NCBI GenBank assembly: GCA_024362935.1
Contig: JANCRA010000019.1
Span: 588,001 to 652,000, forward strand
From: Setophaga petechia
Lineage: Eukaryota > Chordata > Aves > Passeriformes > Parulidae
Direction of reading: 5' to 3'
DNA: 64,000 nucleotides
Positions 14,080-26,930 of the stretch are shown here, one piece after another (the stretch's first letter is position 1; each line of letters starts with the position of its first letter). The notes below the pieces were generated by a model. It was not told the DNA's origin. It saw nothing but the letters and a program-made list of their open reading frames with translations, and searched no databases. The position numbers were made by a program, and so were the translations under genes.

Positions 14080-17000
14080 GACAATTTTTCAATGAAATGT
14101 CTCTTCCCTGCAACTAATGAAAAAAAAAAGAGATGAAAATATTCCTTAATTAAGCAGAGCTATAAAACAATGAAAGAAATTGTTTTTATCAAATTTAGAA
14201 ATTGGATGGCAGTTTGCTTAGAATTATTGAGATCAGAAAGGAATTTTCCACCTGAGTAAAAAGCTGAATATTTACGTTCTCACTTCAGAAACACAGCCCT
14301 CCCATAGCTGCAAATGCTGAACTGCACTGCACTGTTTGCAGCCTGGGACATTTTGGGAGAATTTCAGTGTAATGGCTCATTTTGCTGTCACCTGGTATGG
14401 CTGAGGAACAGGCTCACCTTCTTTTTTGCCACACTTTACACAATATGGTGTAATCTGCAAGAGAAAGATGTGGTGGGCTGCTGGAAGTGGTAATGAAGTC
14501 ACTGCATCCAAAAGGATTGCATTCAACTTGCATTCAACTATTAGAACACATCAAATTTCAGTGCTGAAGTTTGCAGATCTGTAAGAAATGAGTGTCATAA
14601 GCCCAGAGACAAGCAGTATTTCCTGAGCTCTTAATGTGATTTTCCTTTCAACAACACTCCTACAGTCCTGGCATTTGTAATGTTTCTTTTGGTACCAAAG
14701 TTGTGGATAGAAGAATGCAAGAATGTCTGTGCATATATAAGATACTAATCCCAGATTATTTTTAAAAGTCAGTGCTGAGGTAACATTAAAGAAGAAAGAA
14801 CTGATGAAGTGGTTTGGTTTTGGTGTTTCTGGTCATGAAATAGTCATGCAGCATTTGCATTTCTTAGGAATGATGATTCTTTTCCAAAGGGCAGAGACAA
14901 AGTAATCTAATAATTTAAATATGAGATAATTTTATAGACTTAAGCTCTAATTTGCATGTAGCTCAAGTTCAGTATTTGTGTTGGCTAAAATGATGGGCTA
15001 TGCACAGTATTAGCAGAAGCTTTGGAAAACAAAATGACCTACCAGCTTACAGTACCTTTCTTATGTGTTTTTGAGAATTAGGGTGTTTTTAAAACTCAGA
15101 GCCCCAACAGGCTTGCAGCAGAAGTACAGAAGTACAAGAGTACAAAACCACAACAGCAACTATTTCATTGAATCCAGCCAAGAGCTGACTGCAATTAATT
15201 CCATTGTGCTGACAGGCTAATCCCTGGCAGCTTTCAAACTCCACAAATAAAAAGCATTAACTTATCTTCTGAAGCCTCTGAACTTGTCTCAAACCCGTTG
15301 CCTTGCCATTACCCAAGTGTGAGCCTTTCTTGATGTCTTGCAGTGTCAGGAGTGCTCTACTGGATGCACTTAAGTGAAGCTACAGGCACTGAGATATTCA
15401 AGAATAGTTCCCCAGTATGGGGGAATGTGGTAGAGTCAAGATTTCCTGAAATTATATCCCTTTGACAGTCCATAAATGCAAAGGAGTCTGTTCCTCAGGA
15501 CAGTGTAAGGAGGTAACACCTTCTTCCATAGGGAGGATATAACACAATTTTCTCCTTCCTACTTCCATCACTTTCTGCATAACCACCTGTTTTTCCTCTC
15601 TGGAGGCCCAGGCACAAACATATAAGAATACTTTTAATTTTCTTTGGCCTCGCTCCACTGTTTCAAGGCTTTTTGCAGGTGTTCTTGCCAAGCTCTCACT
15701 TGACTGATGTCTCTCAATCATTGATCTCCCCTCATGAAATGTGCTCCTGTAGATGTTGTTGGCAGGCACTGGGTGTTTGGATAGCTCTGAATTGTTTTAT
15801 ACTAGGGGTAGTGGGGATTAAACATAATTAATCTCCCTCCTCCATCAGTCTTTCCCTTTAACCCATCTAATTGCACTGGTGTTGCATTCGTGTAATTCAG
15901 TTACACAGTCCCTGCTATGCATCTTTGTAAGCTGATGTCTGGATGGGGCACCATCAGAAAGGGCTGTTCAGTCAACCAGGAGATGACAGTGGGAAATCAT
16001 TGTCCCTGGCCAGACAAACAGATGTTGCAGCTCTGCCAACCACTGATGCTGACAAAGGTTCAGCTGGGTTACAGCAATTTTTGCCCTAATCAGGATGCTA
16101 ACTCTAAGGTTTCCCTAGCAACAGGAGCCGTAAGTCCAAAGTGACATCTCATTTCTACTAATCTTTGATTTCATTTTCAGTAGGTAATTGCAGGTAAATC
16201 CTCCAGCAGCTGTTCCAAAGAAGGATGAAGTGGTCAATACTTTTCATTCTGCTGCCTACAAAACGAGTATATTAGGGAGCAGTGTCATCAAATTTTCATC
16301 TGAAACACTTAATCTGTGTATTAAATTGATAGGTTCTCTTTCTTTGCAAAATTATGGCATACACTAGCAATGAAATATCAACTTTTCCAATTACATTACT
16401 AAATATAAGGGCAGCTCACATTACTGAGGCATATAATTTTGATAAAAGAATTGTGTTTCAACAGCACTGTGGCCTTCCCTATTACTCAAGTGGTTTTGTT
16501 TCTATTACTAATAGCAGAAATAACAAAAGAAAAAGTGCTATGTGATTCCCTATTCCTTTTTTTTTTTTTACCAGCTGTAGCTAGCCAGCACCCTCAGTCT
16601 TTGAAAGATGAAAAAAATTTGGATCAGTTAACATTAGAAGGGAGATTTAAAGAAAGTTTGCAAACATCTGGCAATAATTGCAGGAGTGAATTGTGATAAA
16701 ATAAAGCATGGCACTGCTCATTCCACATTAGATCAGTTCTCTGTCATGTCGTTGCTTTGCAAAGGGAGCACTTTACAATATCTGCACTGGCTCTGGTGAG
16801 TTTCTGGGGAGGTCTCAGGTGGAGATTGAAAGAATGTGTCTTGCTCTCTGGGTGACAGCAAGCAGTTGTGATCAGCAGCTGTGCTAGGGCTAAACCCCTT
16901 AACAGACATTTAAAAAGGTGACAGAGTTTTTGCCCTGTGCTTTTCCTGTTTCCTTAGAAAAGGAGCTCATGTTTCTTGCTAGGACTAACAGAGCTTGGTT

Positions 17001-18110
17001 TTGTCTGAGGTTTTTGGTAAGGCAGAGGAAGATTTAATGAGCAAATGACTAAAAGGGCACATGAAGGTCTGGTGTGAGAAGTTGTTGCTTTTCGAAGTAT
17101 TGGATAAGTATTCTCTTTCTTTTTATGAGAAACAGATTTGGTTTTGAAAGGGTAAGTGAATCTTGATGGACTTGATATTTCTCTTATAGTCTCATATTGT
17201 AGATTTTTCCAAGGAGTAGAAGCCTTGGTGCAGTGATTTGAAAATAGAATATAAAGACCCAGGGAGAGAGAAAAGCAGGGTATATCTTAGTATTTATATT
17301 GCCACTGACTAAAATGAGGAGTTTGTCCAAAACTGATCTCTGCTAATTTGGTTAGCAAAAGACAAAAGCACAATTTTTCTGTTAGTAACTGGTTTGCCAT
17401 TAAAAATGAGTTTTGAACTTCCTAAATGCTATTCAAAGGGACAGAGAAGGAGCAGGAAGAAGAGAAGAAAAGGCAGGGAATAAAGGACACAGAGCTTGTA
17501 TTTCTGATCATCATGGTCTTCCAGGAATAGAAGTAGCACATTTCAAGCTGCTTGCCCTTTGCTTTCAGCAGTGGGAGTCCCCTCCGGCATTTATGTCTCA
17601 AACACTCCCTTTGGCTGCTCAGCCTGAGACTTAATAAGCAAGGACACAAGCTACTAACAAAAGAAGAAATGTTCCACTTATTATTCACTCTTACAGCAAT
17701 ACTTAGAGCACTTTCTTTGTTTATTTAACACAGGTAAATGTAGTGCAGGCAAAGACAAAACAGCAGATACATCAATCTCAACTGCATAACAATTGCCCAA
17801 TTTCCATGTGACTCTCAGGCATACGCCTGGGTCCTTAGCATAACCAGTGAGTAGCTGCCTGGAGTCTGCCCTGCTAAGGGTTCAGACAGTCTGTTTGGTT
17901 TGTTTGAAGCTGTCCAGACTTCCTCTACCTTTCTTTCTCTAATTCCTCTCTTTTTTTTCTTTTTTTTTTTTTTTTTCTTTTTTTTTCTTTTTCCCACCTA
18001 CACGTTTGGATTCCCTTTACATATCTGCTTCCTGGTCGGCTTAAGTGTCTAGAAAAGCATGCAAACCCAAACCCAAACCATGGTTTTCCATCAAAGAACA
18101 CAGAACACAC
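14080..18110. other. Gene-free flank, nothing recognised
   Basis: Unique-looking AT-rich sequence without exon-like features. A pyrimidine tract, almost all T, lies at 17949-17994. Confidence 0.6.
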
Positions 18111-18111
18111 A

Positions 18112-18545
18112 AATATCATGCTGGAAAGGACATAAAAAGTCATCTGGTCCTTCCCCATACCCAAGGCAGGACCAGCTGCCATTTCTGAGATATCTTTCTC
18201 TGACTTGCTCCTGAAGATCTCCCAGGATATCTATTTGGAACACTGTCCTGTCAATGCATTCCTTATCCTTATGATTTCCAGACTTTTTCTTGTATTACAT
18301 GTGAATTTTCTGATTGAAGTGGAATCCATTATTTCCCAGTATTTCCATCCTGTGGAAGCAGACCCTGTTTAACATATCTCTCAGTACTCTCTTCCAGCTG
18401 TCTCTTATTGAAGCTAAGAATTATTCAGGTTAGTCTTTCCCATTTTCTAGACCTCTGATTATTCTTGTTGCTTTCCTCTGGACAGTCTCAACATGGCTAC
18501 CTCGTTCTTGAAGTTCAGTGCCCAGATCTCAGATTATTCTGAATA
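18112..18545 (-). mobile_element. Old CR1 LINE 3' fragment
   Basis: Read on the plus strand it has the reverse-complement CR1 signature: GCTGGAAAGGACATAAAAAGTCATCTGGTC near the 3' edge, then further in CTTGTTGCTTTCCTCTGGAC and TTCTTGAAGTTCAGTGCCCAGA. Divergence is high, so it is an old insertion. Confidence 0.65.
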
Positions 18546-21500
18546 GAATCGAAAAAAAAGTCTCCATTAAGTTTTTTGATGTTGATTTTTTTTTAACAAG
18601 TGGAATGAAGAAACTTTCTCCCAGTTGCTTAAAATAATTTTTATTTAGAGGATGCTGCAGATGCAATCCAGTGGGAAGCAACCTGCAGGGTGAGACACTC
18701 ATAGACTTTGGTCTGTGGGGCCCTCTGCAGAATCTGACAGACCCTGCAGGAGTCAGGTAGGCTGGATAATGATCCCTAACAGAGCCAGTGAAATTTACTG
18801 CCTGATGTGTATACCAGCACTGATGCCAGGCTGTACTAGATTTACTCATGGCTTAATTGTGTCAGCTAGACAACAATCACAGTAAGAGCAGAGCAAATGC
18901 CTGTGATAGGCACACTGAGGAGGCAGAGCAGACGGAAAGTCAAGCATATTCCTTGTTTCTGAGCACTCCCAGGGACAGAATCTTACACAGGGGAGGGAGC
19001 CTTTTTCCCCAGGGCAACTCATCCTGCTTAAAACCATGTGAAATTCAGGGATAAAATAACTGGTCTGTCAAGAAATTTAGCTAGTGGAAGCAGAGGCAAG
19101 CAGGTACCAAAGGACCTTTGTACTCTCTAAGGTCATCTGTAGAGTCAGACTTTTCTCACAAAATTGTTTGTACATCCATGTCTCATTTGGGCGGAAAAGG
19201 GAAACATTCCAGTCTGAAGGAACAAAGGCTTTATTTGATTTGCTGGTTGCTGTCTTGAAAGGCTCTTGTCAGCCTGACTTTTGCCTAGGGGGAGAGAATT
19301 GCCATGGTGTGAGGCTTGCAGGCAGATGGCTGGAAGCAAGCACCAGGCTCAGTGCCTCCCCGTCAGCCTGCCCAGCTGTAGCTCCCAGATTGGAAGGATC
19401 TCACGCTCTTTGCCTCTAGGTAGAAAACGTGAATGATAAGAGTCTGACAGAAATGTCAGCTTCCAGCTGCGTGACAATTCCTCTCCAACACAAATCTAAA
19501 ATAAGAGTCAGGTAAAATTGAAAATTCTCAAAGAATTAGTATCTGATAGACAGTTATTAAAACAGCATTTTCCACAGGAAAAAAAATGACATCTTTTCCT
19601 CTCTGACAGGAAACTGCCAACCATTTCCACTCACTGGTGCCTCAAAACCTTTCTGTTCTTTTTCAGATGCTCTTTTCTCATCCATGAGCAGTTGCCTCTG
19701 ATTTCTTTTTGCAACCCCTCTCACATCTACTTCTATTAGCCTCACCCTGCTCACTTCACCTGCCCAATTCTTTCCTACCTCCTACCCTTCCCCCTCAAGT
19801 TAGTGCCCCTCTGCTTTTCCAGAAAGAATAAAAAAGGGAGAAAGCAGCAGAACTTGCCAATCAGAGATATCTTGCTACTAGTGCTTGGAAATTATAGCTC
19901 TGACTGCTCAGTGATGCCAGCTTTCATTTTTCTTTCCTAATTCTTTCACACTATTCAGAGTTAAAATTTGTTAGGTCACTTCTACTCCCATAACTACACA
20001 GTATATTGTATTATGACATTTCAGCTTTAGCAGGAATCTCTAAATCTACATGTAGCTGAGCTAAGGGAAAGCAGGGGGGGAAGGCAAGGAGAAGAAGGAA
20101 CTGTGAGAAAGCTACACCCTCCTAGATACTCACATCTACACCCTCCTGGGTACTCCATCTTGCTTGACTTAATTTATTGTTGAAACCAGGACACCATAGG
20201 AAACCTCTTGTCTGCTGACTTTGTGTCACTGTTTACATCCACTGACTATTACTCACTGGCATTTAAGGAGATCCTGAACTCCAGTTCTGTCCAATCAGCT
20301 CACCAGGAACTCAGCTAACATCCCAAAATACTGCAGGATTCACCACCTGTCTCATGCATCTGCCATCTGTATGTTGCAATGCTTTCCAGGACTACGGGTT
20401 CTGGTGTGGAACCCTTCTTTAGTGGGGTGACAAATAAAGCCCCAGCCAACCTGTGGTTGCAGGCAGAGCAAGGTGCTACACTTTTCCTTCCGATTCCCTC
20501 TAAATTTAACCCAGCTTCTCTGGGCCCCCTGCTGACATCTTCAGTAGGAATTTTTAATGTGTGCACTGCAGGCCTCACCTTCTGCATTTTTACGTCTGTA
20601 TGTGTGTTTATGCGAGGTCAAGCAATGTGACATTCAGCTGGGGATGCAAGTGCTGGACACAAATAGCATGTCGGCTCTTGCTGGGGGGTCAGAGGCGTGA
20701 GCAAAGCCAGCTCAGAAGCATCTTTTCCTTCCTCTATACAGCCAGCTTCCCACAAAGAATCCACTGCAGAAGTCACTGCTTTCTGCCAGCTAGCAATACC
20801 CTGTTACGACTAATTGCAAAAGCCATTAATAAAAGAGGGGAGGGGGGGAAGCAAGACACAAAAGGGAATAAATACTGTACACAGCCAGAAGGCCTTTCCC
20901 TCCTACACATATGATTCACTGTTGTTCCTTGCCTCACATGGGAAAATGTTGTCCTGCTGAATATGTACCTTAAAGGCAGCTCTGCCTCAGAGACATCGCA
21001 TATGCATATTGATAACATGCACTTTGTAGTGCCTAGAGATGTTTTTAACGAGGCTTGCTGAAATGTACCAACAACTTTCTCTCTTCTCCTTCTGTGTGCC
21101 ACAGATGATTTTTAAATGTGTTTCCTGGTGGTCTCCATTCTCTGTGAGAAAGCAAAAGGATTGCACAGACAATAATTCAGGATGGCAGGAGAGGTGAGAA
21201 ATGGCTTTCCAGCCTCTCCAGCTGTGTAGGCTTGCATGAGCCTGGGGACCCCATTTCCCTTGAAACCTCCCTGCAAGCTCTTGGGGTTTTTCACACCAGA
21301 CTAGCCAGACCCATGAAGCACCACTTAGCCAGCCCTCAGGGAGTAGGCCAGGTGTGAGAGCCTATCCTGCCAGCAGCAGAATGGGTGCAGAAGCACTCGT
21401 GCAGCCCCATGGGGCTCACACACCATAAAATTCCACCTACCCCTGCACTTCTAATTGACATTACTACATGGCTCGCAGAGGATAGGTGAAGTTTTCTTGC

Positions 21501-24500
21501 AATTTCAAAGTGTTGGGAATAGCCTTGTACATTGAGTCCTTCCTAGCCTTAGCTTCTAGTCTCCTCTTGTGTAGCTGTTTTTATCTATCACTGTTTAATT
21601 AATGTAATTTATTTTCAACATCCACGTTATGGTGTTATGAGCAATTAAAATGGATATTTAGGGCCTTTGGAAGCATGATTACAGAGACATGGATATCCCA
21701 CACACCCTATTCTGTCCTCTGTGGGACAGCAGATACCCTTGTGCCCAGGAGATACTTTTCTTATCCCTTTCTACCACTGGAAAATGCCTATAATTGAAAC
21801 TCTGCTGCATTCATTTTCTACAAAAGGCTACGCAGATACAGTGCCTGCTCCAGAGTGTGTGTCTGCAGAGCAAACCCACAGTGTCCACCAGCACTCCACT
21901 TGTGGATATTTATTGTCTAAACCCACTGAGAAAGATGTTCTTGGAAAGATGTGCAGGCAGCAGGTCACGTCTGGAAATGTGGGGGGTATGACTTTTCTTG
22001 CTCAGGACTGCATTTGAAGGAGGGCAAATGCATGACATGATCCACCCTCCCTTAATGACCAGCAGAGAGGTGGCTGCTGGTCATCACCAGCAGTGCAGTG
22101 CACCACGCGCTTCATCCGCCCCTTCACAGACCTAGACCAGACTGTGCAGCTGTACTGCACTTGGAAGCATTATGTAAGGATATATGGGCAAGATTTAAAT
22201 AACTTTATTCAGGCATCAGGATCAGCTGTTTGAAGTGGAATAAATTCACAACAGTGCTGCTGTTGGTCTGTCTCATCGCCTGATTTGGCTCATTTAAAAT
22301 TTGCTGCTGTGTCCCTCTGCTGGGGCAGCCAGGAAAGAGATGGAGGAGAGGTGGAGGAACTGCACTTGGCTTCACCTCTCCCTTGTCAAGGGAGGCAGTT
22401 TTATCAGGCAGTGCTAATGGGATGCTGTGAAGCCTCCATACTCCCTTTTTTACCCACAGAAAATTTGTGCCACACACTTTCTTAAAATCTTGGTTTCTTC
22501 TTGCTTTTAACTGCTGAACCAAAGAAAGGGAAAGTGCTTTAAATGCAACAGCTGTTGTAGTGGCTGATGGGTTTTGATACAATTCCTGGTTGGTGATAGT
22601 TACAGAATTTAAACATAAGTAACTACTCTTTCCTGACATCTCACCCACACCTGCTCCCCCACACTTCACCCACACTTTAAGAAAAACAATTGTTATTCAT
22701 TGTGGGCATAATCAGATTTATATGTTTATCATAGCAGGGTATTTTTATCTTATATGAGAAATCTTAATGAGCCAATTTAGAAATCTAGAAATTATCAAAT
22801 ATAGTTAAAAATATTCCTGAAAGACAGTGTGCTTGCTTGCTTGCTTGCTTCTTTCTCTCTACTGAAATAAATTTTTGGATTTCCATTTTTATTGACATGT
22901 CACTGCAGATGACATAGTCTTCAAATCCATAGACTTCATTACTAAAATAAATGAAATTTTTAGGTAACTTCAGATAAATTATCATTGTCAGCATCATGAA
23001 TGAACTCAGATTCATTATAATATGATTTTCACAGCAAAATGTCTTTGGGGGAAAGCAGATCCTTGCTTGCAAAAAGCATACACAAGTGGGACACACACGG
23101 AGAGGCACGCTCTAGGCTTCACTGGCTGTGAAACACATAGACTGCTTCTAGGAAAAATAAAAATAAATCTGCAAAATTTGCTGAAGTTTGTCAGGCATCA
23201 TCCCACCACACAGGTTTGATTTCAGGAGACATCACCTCTCTGGGACAGGACTCTGAATAACTGTCATGTTTTCTAGAGGAAAAACATGCTCTGGCTGTTG
23301 ACACAAAGAAAGATCTCCCTGGGAACCTGACAGTGGTGAGAATGAGTGAAGAAGTGGAGACAATGCAGTGCTTCACCTCAACCATCATGTCCAAGTATCC
23401 TCACTGTGTATTCCCCACCTTGGTACACTTTCGAATGCATTTTGGGCCTACTTTTCTCTGCTTTCTTCTGCATAAGTCAAACATTACAAAGGATAGTTTT
23501 CTCCATGCTTCTGTTAAGAAGAGGTAGGAGTTTGCTCTCAATTTTGGATAAAGTCCTTTCATAGACTTTATTTTGTCTACACATATTCTGCAAAATATAC
23601 TTCAGCTCTCATAGAACATTTGAGTGTTATCCAGCATCAGCTCATTTATATCCCTGCAGATATATGGAGAGTTTCCCAGCCCTGAAAGCAAAAATCAAGA
23701 GACTAGAATTGGCAGCTATTGGCATTCATTTGGGTGGGAGCTTTTTCTGTTCCTTGCACAGGTCTATATTATTTTATCCTTTTAGAATTTTTTCTTTTAT
23801 TTTGGGACTGCTGGAGGGGAGGCTGAGGAAGAAAAACAGAAGCCTTAAGGTAATGACTCAAGTAAGAGTGTTCACACCGTCATTTTCTATGTGTGTTAAA
23901 ACAAGAAGGGAAGAATGAAGGCAGGCAAATGCAGCTAAGAGGCAAATGCAGCTTAGGAAACCAAGCAATGCTCATTGAGAGCCACTGGCAGCAGAGATAA
24001 GAAGGGGGCAATGAGCTCCCTGCTGAGACACACACCCTTCCTTTCATGGCTGGGGTCACCAGCGGCTGTCACACAGGTCCAATGTCAGGGAAGGAGAGGG
24101 ATGAAGGGCTGTGCTTCCTGTGTGACTGATGGCCCCCACAGGCAGCAAGTGCAGAGGCAGGGTAAGGGGGAAGGCAACCAAGAAGAAGACTCAAGGATGA
24201 AGAAGGAATTCCATTGAGAAGGATGGGCAGGGGAGGGTGAAACAGAAGAGGAAGAGGTATTGTAAACCAAGGACAATTGGTAAAGTACAGGTGAGTGTAA
24301 GCTGGCCATAAATTAATTCAGGCTGGAAATGATGAGAAGTTTTCTAGTTTTTAGACCTGTAACCTCTGGAGCAAACTTCCAATTAGAGCAGCTACAGAAA
24401 AACTGGTTATCATAACTTTAGGAAAGTTAGGACTTTAGGAAAGGTTGAAGTGTTGGGTAGAAAGTATTGCATTCTATTATTATGAGAGACAGTAAAGGAC

Positions 24501-26289
24501 TGAGCTCTAGCCTACAAGATCCTTTGCTGGTCTGTGTTCCTAATTAAATGAAGTAGGGGCTTTTTGCTGTGTATTAAGCTGGGGGGATGTGAAAAAACAT
24601 CTCATAGGCACAGAAGCCTTTCTGTTCCTCCTAGAGCTTCCCTACCAGCAGTCTCCTTGACAGCACAAACCTTGCTGTAAACAGTAAAATAAATGCAAGG
24701 CTTGAAGAACAACAATACACAGCCAGGGAATTATGTTAAACAGTGAAGCTCTCAACTGCTTCTGTGAAGGTTAATAAGAAGGGCCATATTCTGACATCCT
24801 CACTCCTTGTCTACCAGAAAAAGCATTTATTCTGACATGGAAAACTATAACTTGGTGACAGAAGCTGACTTAGTTACAAAATTCCTGTCAAATAATCAAA
24901 CAGAAAGTACAAAAAGAACACATAAGGGTCATTGAACTGTGTTCCCAAGGGCTGGGCAGAGGTGGTGTAAGTCTAGACAGCATCACCTTACACTTTTTAT
25001 TTCTAAGGCAAGCAGAGCCAAAACAATACTCACATTTTGGATAGATTTATCATAGCTTTTTAGCACAATTCCAGTGGGGTTTGATTCAGTTGAAATCCAG
25101 AGTGAGCCTGCAGGTTAATTTCTATTTTCTGAGGACTATTTCATCTTTTTGTAGAAAATATAATCGATCTCAGTGTAAATATTCAGAGTTATTGGAACTG
25201 TCTAATTATTTTATTATTAAAATGAAGAACAGATTTTAGGAAGACTAACTGCAGCATAATAAGCAACAGCAGAAGCTGCCTGATTGACAGAGAAAGTGCT
25301 TAGATTCTTTTCTTCTTTTTTTTTTTTTTTTTGGTTTTGTTTAATGTTAAGGTGGATGGGCATTCTGAAGCAAATGTAAAAGGCAAAGAGCCAGAGGGAA
25401 AGTAGGAACACAAATACACTACAGTCAGAAATACCAGGGTGTGCGTGCATGGCTCCTGGGCTCAACTATGACCTGCACCCCAGGACAAGAGGTCATCCCA
25501 GGAATAGCCTTTGCTTGGAGCATGCAGCGTCGGTGGTGAGGAACCGCATGTACCATCCTGTGGTGCCAGGATTTATTTTGATGGAGAAGCCAGGAGCCTG
25601 GCAGGGAAATGTATTTGTTTTCCTCACACACATGAGGTTGGGTCAGCTTTGCAACTGGAAATGTGGTCAGAGTATGTTGGGGAAAGATAGAGCTTGCCCC
25701 TTGCTCTGTTTTTTTTTTTTTTTTTTTGACAGTGCCAAGTTGCTGCAGTGAAAGTCATTAATGCTAATTGCAACTCTTTGCTGGAGCTCTTAGGGATTTC
25801 TGTGCGCTTTTAAACATTCAGTGAGCAGAGGGGCAATATCAAGTAAGCAAGACTGATGTGGCTGTTCTGATAAAAAAGATGTGAAAGGATGAGCTGTATG
25901 AGTCCCAGAGTATTCCAGCTATGATTTTGTGGGTTGGAAAATTCCAGGAGACTGGAAGCATCTTCACTGAGCAGAGGAGGAGAGTCGTCCTGGGAATGGA
26001 GCTGTTGGATGCTGTGTTGGAACAGGAGGGGCTCCAAGGTGCTTGTGCAGGTGGGGGTGTTGAGAAGTAACAAGGGGAAAATACCAAAGGAGAACAAGGT
26101 ACCAGAAGCAGAGGCAGACAAAGCCATAGGAAGACAATATTCAAAACAGATCTATAATAGAATAATTACAAAATAGTGACAATACATTAGTCATCCTCAT
26201 GTTAAGTAAGCTTCTCATTCATGTGGCCTTTTGGCAGCTTCACTCCCAAGGCCAGAGATTTTCACTGCTGGGACTGAAGCCCCTCCACA
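18546..26289. other. Gene-free flank, nothing recognised
   Basis: No gene recognised. It includes (GCTT)5 at 22831-22850, T-runs at 25316-25332 and 25709-25727, and a short tandem duplication of a TACACCCTCCT-containing unit at about 20112-20150. The T-runs could be poly(A) tails of minus-strand retrocopies, but no source gene is recognisable. Confidence 0.55.
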
Positions 26290-26930
26290 GCAGGCGGCTC
26301 CAGTGACCCAACAGGTCCCCACCTGACTCATCACACATCCCACTCACACAGTCAGATCAGGTTTCCTCACCTGTTCAGCTCCAGGTTTCCCATGGCAAAT
26401 TCCCAGGTGTCTCGTTCCATAAAGCCATTTATTCATGGTGCAGTAACACAGAACAACTTGAGCTGGTGCCTCTGAGGCAGATCCCCACCCAAGGAACCCC
26501 TGGGCATTTATACCCTCACAGTCTCCAGAAGTCTTCTCTTCCTCCTGAATCTTTGGCTCCTGCCTCCCTCTCTGTGTCCATTCACCTTGCTTGCTCACTG
26601 GTTTTCCTCTCCTTTGTTACCCAGAAGGCTGCAATTCCCAGCTCTCCTGTGTTTTTCCAGCGTCTATTCACCTGGCTGGTGTCACCCACCATCCTACCCT
26701 GTGTTATCCCAAAGGCTGGCAGTTCATGGCCTCTCAGGCTCCTACCCAGACCATCTCAGTCTACAGCTGGTGAGCTGGGCTACTTGGAACCAATGTACTC
26801 CTCAACAGTCTTACTCGAAATGCAGTGGCACTTCAGAGAAACTTGTGCAGAACCTGCAGTGGAGCCAGCGCAGAAACATTCTGTCAACTGATTAATGTTA
26901 TACATTAAATACAGTTCCTTTAACCACCAA
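26290..26930 (-). mobile_element. Probable solo LTR of an endogenous retrovirus
   Basis: Read on the minus strand, the segment has LTR architecture: a roughly 400-base U3-like part, a TATA-like GTATAAATGCCC near 26513, then AATAAA at 26433-26428 about 80 bases downstream, and a U5-like tail. No viral genes adjoin it. The family is not identified and the edges are approximate. Confidence 0.4.

Noticed and set aside
13798..14136. Tyr/Ile/His-repeat frames on both strands
   Set aside because: Translation of the CATA/TA microsatellite.
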